Shown one piece after another: positions 1 through 7,077 of a DNA stretch of 11,027 bases (position 1 is the stretch's first letter; each line of letters opens with the position of its first letter). The position numbers and the translations under genes were made by a program. Under the pieces are notes generated by a model, which saw only the letters and a list, made by a program, of their open reading frames with translations, was not told the DNA's origin and did not search any database. The DNA comes from Gammaproteobacteria bacterium (GTDB lineage Bacteria > Pseudomonadota > Gammaproteobacteria > Pseudomonadales > Pseudohongiellaceae): NCBI GenBank assembly GCA_002694855.1, contig NZNL01000082.1, positions 11,038 to 22,064 on the forward strand, given 5' to 3'.

Positions 1-38
1 CGGATTATACCTTAATTATAGTGAAACCAGGTGCCAAT

Positions 39-68
39 TAGACAGCCAAGCCCGATTACCGCTATGCT
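39..68 (+). promoter_or_regulatory. possible sigma-70 promoter for nhaC
   Basis: TAGACA (39-44, five of six bases of the -35 consensus) lies 18 bases before TATGCT (63-68, four of six bases of the -10 consensus). Transcription would start near 75 and give a short leader that carries the AGGTGA ribosome binding site at 81-86. This is a consensus match by eye only and such matches are common by chance. Confidence 0.25.
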
Positions 69-92
69 TCACCCAATCATAGGTGAATTGAT

Positions 93-1574
93 ATGGCAAT
101 AATCGAGCAATCGGAATTTAACGAGACGGGTAGTCCGATATCTCCAACTGTACTGCAAGCACTAATCCCTTTAACTGTACTCATTTTCTTATTGTCATTT
201 TCAGTCTACCTCTTTGGTGAAGACGCTAGCAGCGGTCCCAACCAGATCGCCCTCTGTGCAGGAGCGGCTGTCGCTGCACTGGTGGGCTGGTATAACGGAC
301 ATAGCTGGAACGATATCGAATCTAGCATCGTATTGGGGATCACTGTCGCTATCAAGCCACTACTCATACTGTTTAGTGTGGGGATGTTGATAGGATGCTG
401 GATCTTATCCGGCACTGTACCCACCATGATTTATTACAGCCTGTTGATTCTAGATCCATCAATTTTCTACGTGGCAAGCGCACTCATCTGCTCGCTTATC
501 GCTCTCAGTGTCGGGAGCTCATGGACAGTTGCCGGAACCGTGGGTATAGCTCTGATCGGTGCTGCTGGAGGTTTGGGTCTTTCCCTTGAGATTACGGCTG
601 GGGCCATTATCTCTGGCTCCTATTTTGGTGACAAAATGTCACCACTATCGGAGACAACAAACCTTGCTCCCGCCGTTGCCGGTACCGATTTGTTCACCCA
701 TATTGGCCACATGACATGGACAACCATCCCAAGCATTTTGATTGCCTTGGTAATATTCAGTTTGATTGGTCTTAATATAGACTCGAGTGCAAACGCCAGT
801 GATCTCGAGATAACCATGCGGTTACTGAAAGAAAACTTCACTATCCAGCCCTTAATGTTACTGCCAGTTGCCCTGCTACTCTACATGGCGTACAAGAAAC
901 TACCGCCTATACCTACTATTGTGACCGGCGCCTTACTGGGCTTGATAATCGCAATATTGTTCCAACGACCAATCATCGTGGCGTTGGCAGGTGACACACC
1001 GAATGTATTTCTCGGTCTATTCAAAGGCGTGTGGTATACCATATTTGATGGGTTCATCCTTGAGAGCGGCAACGCTACTCTAGACGACTTAATGACACGT
1101 GGTGGAATGAGCTCCATGCTTACTACAGTTTGGTTGGTGCTCTGCGCCATGGTCTTCGGTGGTATCATGGAGCATACGGGCTTATTAAAAAGCCTTGTGA
1201 ACTATATGCTTTCTTTTGTACATAGTACTGGCAGTCTAATTGCTACCACTATCGCCACTTGCATCGGAGCTAATATCATCACTTCCGATCAATATATTTC
1301 TTTAGTTCTGCCGGGCCGTATGTATAAACTCGAATATGAAAATCACAACTTGGACATGAAGAATCTATCACGCACATTGGAGGATGCAGGAACTATCACG
1401 TCTCCTTTAGTACCGTGGAACACCTGTGGAGCCTATATGGCAGGCACGCTAGGCGTTGCCACCTTCGCCTACTTACCCTATTGTTTTTTTAACTTGATCA
1501 ACCCAGTTATTGCCCTTATATATGGCTTTTTAAACTTCAAGATCAGTCCAGCGATTTCCAACCCGACCGCCTAA
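93..1574 (+). CDS. nhaC: Na+/H+ antiporter, NhaC family
   Basis: This is an inner-membrane secondary transporter of 493 residues, expected to exchange cytoplasmic Na+ for external H+ and so serve pH and sodium homeostasis. The protein is strongly hydrophobic, with about 11-12 candidate membrane spans from residue 20 to 482. It carries NhaC signatures: SSWTVAGTVG (142-151), GSYFGDKMSPLSETTNLAP (175-193) and, near the C-terminus, SPLVPWNTCGAYM (437-449). Length agrees with the family. The ATG at 93 is preceded by a good AGGTGA ribosome binding site at 81-86 with 6-base spacing. It seems to be a single-gene unit, convergent with the next gene. Family members may prefer other exchange partners such as malate/lactate, which sequence alone cannot settle. 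Confidence 0.93.
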   Translation: MAIIEQSEFNETGSPISPTVLQALIPLTVLIFLLSFSVYLFGEDASSGPNQIALCAGAAVAALVGWYNGHSWNDIESSIVLGITVAIKPLLILFSVGMLIGCWILSGTVPTMIYYSLLILDPSIFYVASALICSLIALSVGSSWTVAGTVGIALIGAAGGLGLSLEITAGAIISGSYFGDKMSPLSETTNLAPAVAGTDLFTHIGHMTWTTIPSILIALVIFSLIGLNIDSSANASDLEITMRLLKENFTIQPLMLLPVALLLYMAYKKLPPIPTIVTGALLGLIIAILFQRPIIVALAGDTPNVFLGLFKGVWYTIFDGFILESGNATLDDLMTRGGMSSMLTTVWLVLCAMVFGGIMEHTGLLKSLVNYMLSFVHSTGSLIATTIATCIGANIITSDQYISLVLPGRMYKLEYENHNLDMKNLSRTLEDAGTITSPLVPWNTCGAYMAGTLGVATFAYLPYCFFNLINPVIALIYGFLNFKISPAISNPTA

Positions 1575-1577
1575 TTA

Positions 1578-1669
1578 GGCTAATAATATATTCTCGATTT
1601 TGCTTATATCAACAGGAATCCGAACATCAGGCTTAGTATCAATTCGATCGGCCTTGGATATTATTAACC
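1578..1669. repeat. long-range AT-rich inverted repeat at a convergent gene junction
   Basis: GGCTAATAATAT (1578-1589) and ATATTATTAACC (1658-1669) are inverted repeats matching at 11 of 12 positions, with 68 bases between. The right arm lies in the 3' end of the GIY-YIG gene. Paired in RNA, it would close off the junction between the converging nhaC and GIY-YIG transcripts. There is no GC-rich stem with a U-run here, so no classical intrinsic terminator is visible. The AT-rich arms could be coincidence. Confidence 0.25.
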
Positions 1670-1983
1670 ATCGAGGGCGAGCAGATAGAAAAGTCTCCTC
1701 TCACCAAAGCTTCTTTTTCAGATTTGCTTAATTGTTTGACTTTATACTCCAGTTTTGCCGCTTCAGATCTGTTTCCTACTGGAATCTGAAGCTCGAGTAA
1801 CAAGGGATACTTGCCACGCAAGGCTTTGGCTCCCTTGTTTGTGCCTGCACAGTGACCTTGGTTACTGTGTTCTTCAAAACGGCGCTTCACATCGATGGTA
1901 ATCCCCGTATAAAGACTGCCGTCATAGCCCCGAATCATGTAAAGATGCCACAGTGTCTCCCTTTTCCTCATAGGATCATTCAT
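1639..1983 (-). CDS. GIY-YIG nuclease-fold protein, YhbQ/UPF0213-like
   Basis: This small 114-residue protein carries a stand-alone GIY-YIG domain, the fold of structure-specific endonucleases such as UvrC-N and SLX1. Visible elements are WHLYMIRG (residues 12-19, the GIY strand with Tyr15), LYTGIT (24-29, the YIG strand with Tyr25), the Arg pair in DVKRRFEEH (Arg35 fits the catalytic Arg) and KLEYKVKQLSK (77-87) with Glu79 as the probable metal ligand. All expected catalytic positions appear present. The cellular substrate of YhbQ-type proteins is not well defined. The ATG at 1983 overlaps the end of the upstream MBL gene by 8 bases (ATGAATGA), so translation is probably coupled. A second in-frame Met lies four codons later. 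Confidence 0.87.
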   Translation of the reverse strand: MNDPMRKRETLWHLYMIRGYDGSLYTGITIDVKRRFEEHSNQGHCAGTNKGAKALRGKYPLLLELQIPVGNRSEAAKLEYKVKQLSKSEKEALVRGDFSICSPSMVNNIQGRSN

Positions 1984-2830
1984 CTTCCTTGGTTAAGACA
2001 TACAGGTTACTCTCCAAAGTAACCCGACCCTCGCGCTCAAGCTTTATCAAGTGAGCCAGCAGTGTTCTCTTTGCCCAAGGAATCAAATGTGTAGCCACAT
2101 CATCGTAAACACTTAGCACCAGGGAATCCATTTCGCTTGGTCCAAGTTGCAAAAGACAGTCAACAACCTTCTGTTCCCGATTCAGACGATGGGTAATTAA
2201 ATTTTTTAGCTCCTCCTGCGGCCGGCCCATGATATCGCCATGACCTGGAGCCAAGTAGCTCAGCTCTAGGGTTTGCAGGTAACGAAGAGAATCCAGGTAG
2301 GCACCCATATCACCGTCCGGCGGCAAGATCACAGAGGTCGTCCCCTGTAGCACATGATCACCCGTAAATAACAATTTTTCTTGTTCAAGCAAAAAACAGA
2401 TGTGGTTGGAAACATGGCCGGGAGTGTGTAGAAGTTTGATACTGTATTCGCCACAGTCGAGGACATCGCCATGTTGCCACAACCGGTTCGGAATAAATGA
2501 CTTGTCATTGCCTTCTACCTCTGGCGCCGCCATTCCAATCAGCTCTGCCCCAGTAGCATCGCGCAAGGGAATTGAAGCAGGCGAATGGTCGCCATGAGTA
2601 TGGGTTACCAAGATATATTCCAGTCCGGTGCCGCCTATAGCTGTTAAAAAATTGTCCAGCTGCAAATCATTAATCGGTCCCGGATCAATAAGACAAAGCC
2701 TTTCGCATCCTATCAGATAGCTGTTTGTGCCTGGCCCAGTCATCGGCCCAGGATTTCTACCTAGAATACGCAACACAGGTATTGTGGTGTCAGCCACCGG
2801 TGTCGGCAGACCTGGTTCGAATACCGTCAT
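1976..2830 (-). CDS. LACTB2-like metallo-beta-lactamase-fold hydrolase
   Basis: This is a cytoplasmic 284-residue MBL-fold enzyme with no signal peptide. Metal ligands follow the glyoxalase II/RNase Z pattern: THTHGDH with His77, His79, Asp81 and His82, then TPGH (His139), TGDH (Asp158) and APGHGD (His197). After the catalytic domain, residues about 205-280 form a helical basic region ending in a predicted winged helix, as in LACTB2-type proteins. Human mitochondrial LACTB2 is an endoribonuclease, but bacterial members are usually annotated only as MBL-fold hydrolases and the substrate here is unknown. The ATG at 2830 has an AAGGGG ribosome binding site at 2839-2844 with 8-base spacing. It is first in a two-gene unit with the overlapping GIY-YIG gene, so two potential nucleases may be made together. 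Confidence 0.88.
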   Translation of the reverse strand: MTVFEPGLPTPVADTTIPVLRILGRNPGPMTGPGTNSYLIGCERLCLIDPGPINDLQLDNFLTAIGGTGLEYILVTHTHGDHSPASIPLRDATGAELIGMAAPEVEGNDKSFIPNRLWQHGDVLDCGEYSIKLLHTPGHVSNHICFLLEQEKLLFTGDHVLQGTTSVILPPDGDMGAYLDSLRYLQTLELSYLAPGHGDIMGRPQEELKNLITHRLNREQKVVDCLLQLGPSEMDSLVLSVYDDVATHLIPWAKRTLLAHLIKLEREGRVTLESNLYVLTKEDE

Positions 2831-2855
2831 ACAGAAAGCCCCTTACAAAAAAAAC

Positions 2856-2861
2856 ATCATA
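2856..2861 (-). promoter_or_regulatory. candidate -10 box for the LACTB2-like gene
   Basis: On the minus strand TATGAT (2861-2856) matches five of six bases of the -10 consensus and would start a transcript with a leader of about 19 bases carrying the AAGGGG site. No good -35 hexamer lies at the right distance, so this is weak. Confidence 0.25.
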
Positions 2862-3016
2862 ACCTGTATCCACATTTCGCTAAACCGTAGAACCAATTTC
2901 TCAATAATTGCGGCTGGAGTTTCGTCTCGATTCGCGACATAATTGCCCGCTTTGAAAATTCCGGTTTCCCACTCCAGTTCTGCCAACTTCTTGAGTGACC
3001 AGTAATATCACGGTAG

Positions 3017-3097
3017 ATGAGCCCAACTATTCCATTTGCTAAAAACCCTTCTGAGGGGCAGCACCCGCATACTGTTATAGAAACTAGGATTAGATAA
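3017..3097 (+). CDS. possible 26-residue leader peptide upstream of serA
   Basis: An ATG at 3017 opens a 26-codon frame whose TAA (3095-3097) ends one base before the serA ATG at 3099. The AGGAT ribosome binding site of serA (3086-3090) lies inside the last codons of this frame, so ribosomes translating it would pass over the serA start signal. A short hairpin, CCCT/AGGG with a TCTG loop (3046-3057), lies in the middle. Only two of 26 codons are serine, so it does not look like a classical amino-acid attenuator. There is no good Shine-Dalgarno sequence before the ATG. It could easily be chance. Confidence 0.2.
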   Translation: MSPTIPFAKNPSEGQHPHTVIETRIR

Positions 3098-3098
3098 C

Positions 3099-4280
3099 AT
3101 GCACAGGATTCAAACATTTAACACGATCTCTGAAAAAGGCTTGAAACGATTTCCAGGCGATCACTACGAGGTCGGAGCTGATGTTGACGGTGCGGTCGCC
3201 ATTTTACTCCGCAGCCACAAGTTGGATCCAGGGGCTCTCAACAGTCAATTGAAAGCCATCGCCAGGGCTGGAGCTGGAGTTAACAATATCCCCATAAGCG
3301 AATGTACTGAACAAGGGGTGATTGTGTTTAATACTCCTGGCGGCAACGCTAACGCTGTGAAAGAACTAGTGCTGTGCGGCTTATTACTTGCTTCACGTGA
3401 AATCATTCCTGGTATTGGGTTTGCGAACACTCTGACAAGCATTGACGATTACAACGAGCTATCCAAGGTGATGGAGCAAGAAAAAAACCGTTTTAAGGGC
3501 AATGAAATTGCCGGCAAGACACTTGGTGTGATCGGCTTAGGGGCTATCGGATCCATGGTCGCTGAAATGGCTATAAACCTGAATATGAACGTTCTCGGTT
3601 ATGATCCTGCCCTCTCAGTAGAAGCCGCCTGGCGTTTACCGAGCCAGGTTAAACGTATCGAGAACCTGAATTCTCTGATGACCAGCTCTGATTTTATTAC
3701 GCTGCATATACCGGTTCTCGATTCCACACGAAACCTTATTGACGCCAATATGTTTGCTTCCATGCGAAAAGGTACATGCCTTTTAAACTTTGCGCGTGAT
3801 GAAATTGTCGATACTCAGGCTCTGAAAGATGCTCTTGATGCTGGCACACTGGCCAAGTATGTCAGCGACTTCCCAAGACCACAATTTTTGGGGCGCAAGG
3901 ATGTTATTTCCATGCCCCACATCGGCGCCAGCACCCGAGAAGCCGAGGAGAACTGCGCTATTATGGCAGCAGACCAACTAAGAGATTTTCTGGAAAACGG
4001 GAACATAAAAAATTCGGTGAATTTCCCCAACCTCTCCCTAGACCGGGACGTCAATGCTGACGAATGCACACGGCTCACTATCAGCAACAAGAATGTACCG
4101 AAAATGCTCGGCCAGATTCTATCGGTCCTCGCTGATCAGAATATCAATGTTATTGATATGCTAAACAAAAGTCGTGGAGATATTGCTTATAACCTAATCG
4201 ACCTAGAGAGCCCTCCTTCTGGAGACGCACTGGCAGCTATCATTAATATCAAGAACGTTATCAAGGTTACTGTGCTTTAG
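3099..4280 (+). CDS. serA: D-3-phosphoglycerate dehydrogenase with ACT domain
   Basis: The expected role is the first committed step of serine biosynthesis, NAD-dependent oxidation of 3-phosphoglycerate to 3-phosphohydroxypyruvate in the cytoplasm. The 393-residue protein has a split substrate-binding domain with RAGAGVNNIP (56-65), a Rossmann NAD domain with GLGAIG (146-151) and LGYDP (166-170), the catalytic Arg233 in NFARDEIVD, and His274 in MPHIGASTREA. A C-terminal ACT-type regulatory domain (about 323-393) suggests allosteric control, probably by serine. It belongs to the shorter ACT-bearing class rather than the E. coli type. The usual catalytic Glu of the DVFxxEP motif is not visible, because the equivalent stretch reads SDFPRPQF (256-263). 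The start is supported by AGGAT (3086-3090) at 8-base spacing. serC follows 26 bases later, which strongly supports the pathway assignment. Confidence 0.88.
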   Translation: MHRIQTFNTISEKGLKRFPGDHYEVGADVDGAVAILLRSHKLDPGALNSQLKAIARAGAGVNNIPISECTEQGVIVFNTPGGNANAVKELVLCGLLLASREIIPGIGFANTLTSIDDYNELSKVMEQEKNRFKGNEIAGKTLGVIGLGAIGSMVAEMAINLNMNVLGYDPALSVEAAWRLPSQVKRIENLNSLMTSSDFITLHIPVLDSTRNLIDANMFASMRKGTCLLNFARDEIVDTQALKDALDAGTLAKYVSDFPRPQFLGRKDVISMPHIGASTREAEENCAIMAADQLRDFLENGNIKNSVNFPNLSLDRDVNADECTRLTISNKNVPKMLGQILSVLADQNINVIDMLNKSRGDIAYNLIDLESPPSGDALAAIINIKNVIKVTVL

Positions 4281-4306
4281 ATTGTAGTTTATATAGGATA
4301 TTGAGC

Positions 4307-5395
4307 ATGACACGTGTTTATAATTTTGGCGCCGGCCCAGCCATGCTACCGATAGAAGTGATGGAAAAAGCTAGGTCCGAATTCCTTGACTACCAAGGTG
4401 TCGGAGCTTCAATTATCGAAATCAGTCATCGCTCCGAGGAGTTCGACGCCGTTATCAACGAAACGGACAGACTTCTCTTCGAGCTGGCCAACATTCCAGA
4501 TAATTATAAGATCCTATATGTACATGGTGGAGCCCAAATGCAGTTCTCAGCCGTGCCCATGAATCTTATTGCCCGCAATCCAGAAAAAAAAGCCGCCTAT
4601 GTAGAATCCGGTAATTTCGCTAAGCTAGCTATTAAGGAAGCTATCCGCTATGGAAAAATTAGCGTGGTTGCCAGCAGCGAGACAAGCAACTATGACCGTA
4701 TACCTGAACTCGAAATGGCTGAGGTTGATCAAAAATCTTCCTACCTTTATATCACCAGTAACAACACCATCTATGGCACAAGATGGCAACAGTTTCCTAG
4801 TACAGACAATATCCCGCTGGTTGCTGATATGACTTCGGAATTCCTTTCCCGCGAGCTGGATATAAACCAGTTTGGCATTATCTTTGCGGGCTTACAGAAA
4901 AATTTGGGGCCGGCCGGGCTTGCACTGGTAATTATTCGTGAGGATCTACTGGATTATGCCCTTCCTGAAACCCCAAACCTGCTTACCTATAGAACCTATG
5001 CTGAAAAGCATTCTCTGTCGAATACAAATAATACTTTTGCAATCTATATGATGAAATTAGTACTAGAGTGGTTAAAAGACCATGGAGGCGTTACAGCATT
5101 GGAGTTGCAGAATGAAACCAAGGCAGCCCTAATCTATGATGCTATTGACACTTCCAGCTTCTATCTGGGCACAGCAGAGGTTATTTATCGCTCCACGATG
5201 AACGTGACCTTCAACCTAGCTGAAAACGGTCTTCTCGATAAATTCCTTTCACAGGCCCATGCTCAAGGGCTTTACGCTCTCAAAGGGCATCGCAACGTAG
5301 GTGGAGTTCGTGCTTCTATCTATAATGCTATGCCAACAGCTGGATGTCAGGCACTCGTTAATTTTATGAAAGAATTCGAAAAAAATCATGCCTGA
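4307..5395 (+). CDS. serC: phosphoserine aminotransferase
   Basis: This PLP enzyme transfers an amino group from glutamate to 3-phosphohydroxypyruvate, giving O-phosphoserine, the second step of serine synthesis. It also acts on the equivalent intermediate in pyridoxal phosphate synthesis. The N-terminus NFGAGPAMLP (6-15), HGGAQMQFSAVPMN (73-86) and the PLP-lysine motif FAGLQKNLGPAGL (Lys198) match the family, as does GHRNVGGVRASIYNAMP near the C-terminus. I chose the ATG at 4307 over the in-frame TTG at 4301. The AGGA at 4295-4298 sits 8 bases from the ATG but only 2 from the TTG, and the ATG gives 362 residues with Lys198 at the E. coli position. It is surely co-transcribed with serA. Confidence 0.96.
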   Translation: MTRVYNFGAGPAMLPIEVMEKARSEFLDYQGVGASIIEISHRSEEFDAVINETDRLLFELANIPDNYKILYVHGGAQMQFSAVPMNLIARNPEKKAAYVESGNFAKLAIKEAIRYGKISVVASSETSNYDRIPELEMAEVDQKSSYLYITSNNTIYGTRWQQFPSTDNIPLVADMTSEFLSRELDINQFGIIFAGLQKNLGPAGLALVIIREDLLDYALPETPNLLTYRTYAEKHSLSNTNNTFAIYMMKLVLEWLKDHGGVTALELQNETKAALIYDAIDTSSFYLGTAEVIYRSTMNVTFNLAENGLLDKFLSQAHAQGLYALKGHRNVGGVRASIYNAMPTAGCQALVNFMKEFEKNHA

Positions 5396-5473
5396 TCGTG
5401 ACACACCTTAAGTCTTCATTTACTTGGAGCTCTGCCTATTGTAATTTGCTTGGAAAGCGCCCCAAACAAAGCT

Positions 5474-6553
5474 ATGGAAACACAACGCAAAATCATTCAC
5501 TGTGATTGCGATTGCTTTTATGCATCCATCGAGATGCGCGATAATGCCGACTTAGTAGACAAGGCGATAGCAGTCGGTGGCTCGCCTGAACGAAGAGGCG
5601 TAGTTGCTACCTGTAACTACGAAGCAAGAAAATTTGGCATTCATTCTGCCATGTCCTCCGCAATTGCACGCAAGCGCTGTCCCCACTTGATAATCATCAA
5701 ACCAGACATGGAAAAATATCGCAGGGTTTCACAGCAAATCCACCGAATATTTGAAACCTATACGCCTCTAATTGAACCCCTCTCTCTCGACGAAGCATAC
5801 CTCGATGTCACTGAGTGCAAAAAATACCGAGGAAGTGCCACTCTTATCGCAGAAGCTATTCGGGCGGAGGTGCGAAAAAAGATAAACATTACGATCTCGG
5901 CGGGAATCGCTCCTAACAAATTTCTCGCAAAAATTGCCAGTGATTGGAATAAGCCGGACGACCAATTCTGTATACTCCCCAGGGAAGTTGATAATTTTGT
6001 CGCCCTTTTACCAGTCAAAAAACTGCACGGTGTGGGCAAGGTTACTACTAGCAAAATGAAGCGTATGGGGGTAGAAACCTGCAACGATTTACGCGAATTT
6101 TCAAGTGACCAATTACAGAAATATTTCGGGAGCTTCGGCCAGACACTACATCAGTTAAGTCGCGGTATAGATCAGCGTCCTGTGCAAACCCAACGGATAC
6201 GCAAATCCGTTAGTGTTGAAAATACATATGCGACTGATCTTCCCAGCCTTCAAAATTGTCTGGAAGAATTGCCAGGCCTGATGCAACAATTGGCGAAGCG
6301 TATGGAGAAACTGAATGAAGATTACGCTATCCACAAACAATTCATAAAGATCAAATTTTATGACTTTGTACAAACCACGGTTGAAATGCTTTCGGATACC
6401 TGCAATACGGATAATTACATAAAACTCTGTAAGGACGGATTTGCCCGGAGGTCCATACCCGTTAGACTTCTGGGTATAGGCGTGCGGCTGGTTCCAAAAC
6501 AAGAGACAACAGAAGCTACCTGCAACCAGCTGATACTCACCTTAGAAGACTAG
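5474..6553 (+). CDS. dinB: DNA polymerase IV (Y-family translesion polymerase)
   Basis: This error-prone Y-family polymerase extends DNA past lesions and stalled replication ends. Counting from the ATG at 5474 it has 359 residues. Palm metal ligands are Asp11 in KIIHCDCDCFYASIEMRDN and Asp106/Glu107 in PLSLDEAYLDV. Tyr16 takes the steric-gate position. Two helix-hairpin-helix-like stretches follow (LHGVGKVTTSKMKRMG), then the little-finger domain. The extreme C-terminus QLILTL (352-357) fits a beta-clamp binding motif like E. coli Pol IV QLVLGL. An in-frame TTG at 5450 could add 8 residues, but the family N-terminus begins just before RKIIH. Neither start has a good ribosome binding site. I found no LexA-type CTGT-N8-ACAG box upstream, so expression may follow the serA-serC transcript. 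Confidence 0.94.
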   Translation: METQRKIIHCDCDCFYASIEMRDNADLVDKAIAVGGSPERRGVVATCNYEARKFGIHSAMSSAIARKRCPHLIIIKPDMEKYRRVSQQIHRIFETYTPLIEPLSLDEAYLDVTECKKYRGSATLIAEAIRAEVRKKINITISAGIAPNKFLAKIASDWNKPDDQFCILPREVDNFVALLPVKKLHGVGKVTTSKMKRMGVETCNDLREFSSDQLQKYFGSFGQTLHQLSRGIDQRPVQTQRIRKSVSVENTYATDLPSLQNCLEELPGLMQQLAKRMEKLNEDYAIHKQFIKIKFYDFVQTTVEMLSDTCNTDNYIKLCKDGFARRSIPVRLLGIGVRLVPKQETTEATCNQLILTLED

Positions 6554-6568
6554 TTACCCATTTACTTC

Positions 6569-7066
6569 ATGAGCCGTTATCGCCCTCCTCAACAACCTAG
6601 CGCTAAGTATATTACCCCTGAAGGTGAGCACCAATTGAAACAAGAGTTACACCAACTTTGGAAAATTGAACGCCCCCTAGTAACCCATTCAGTGTCAGAA
6701 GCAGCCGCTCTCGGAGATCGATCAGAAAATGCTGAATACATTTATGGCAAGAAGCGACTGCGGGAAATTGATCGACGGGTGCGATATTTGACCAAGAGGT
6801 TGGAAGAAGTCACAGTAGTAAGCAATCCTCCTAGTGATCTGAGCAAAATTTATTTTGGTGCCACGATTACGCTGGAAGATACTGAAGGTAACCCGCATCG
6901 ATACCGGCTGGTGGGGCCAGACGAGATAGATCCGCAACGCGGCTATATAAGTATCGATTCACCAATGGGACATGCCCTACTGGGAAAACAAGTCGACAGT
7001 GAAATCAAAATTACTTTGTTATCTGGCGATAGGCGATATCACGTAGTCAAAATCGATTATCTGTAG
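6569..7066 (+). CDS. greB: transcription elongation factor GreB
   Basis: This factor enters the RNA polymerase secondary channel and stimulates cleavage of backtracked RNA, rescuing stalled complexes. The 165-residue protein has the N-terminal coiled coil (about 15-85), whose tip carries the acidic residues in ALGDRSENAEY (Asp50, Glu53) that help hold the catalytic metal. A C-terminal FKBP-like domain (about 92-165) ends in GDRRYHVVKIDYL. The stretch YIYGKKRLREIDRRVRYLTKRL is typical of GreB rather than GreA. It starts 15 bases after dinB without a recognisable Shine-Dalgarno sequence, so translation probably depends on ribosomes finishing dinB. Next to a translesion DNA polymerase, it adds to a polymerase-rescue theme. 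Confidence 0.93.
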   Translation: MSRYRPPQQPSAKYITPEGEHQLKQELHQLWKIERPLVTHSVSEAAALGDRSENAEYIYGKKRLREIDRRVRYLTKRLEEVTVVSNPPSDLSKIYFGATITLEDTEGNPHRYRLVGPDEIDPQRGYISIDSPMGHALLGKQVDSEIKITLLSGDRRYHVVKIDYL

Positions 7067-7077
7067 CATCAAATGCC

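Noticed and set aside
2..82. Open plus-strand frame from the window edge to a TAG at 80-82, as if the tail of an upstream gene
   Set aside because: Only 26 codons with no recognisable motif; a stretch this long without a stop is common by chance.
2727..2942. 71-codon plus-strand frame antisense to the LACTB2-like gene start
   Set aside because: It lies largely over a well-supported gene on the other strand and has no motif or ribosome binding site.
2914..2977. CTGGAGT / ACTCCAG inverted repeat in the gap before serA
   Set aside because: Seven-base arms around a 50-base loop, with no extension of pairing on either side; likely chance.
2857..3117. 86-codon minus-strand frame covering the gap before serA and running into the serA start
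   Set aside because: No recognisable domain, it overlaps the serA start, and it occupies the region where the divergent promoters must lie.
5396..5473. LexA (SOS) box before dinB
   Set aside because: No CTGT-N8-ACAG-like sequence was found by eye in the gap or in the end of serC.
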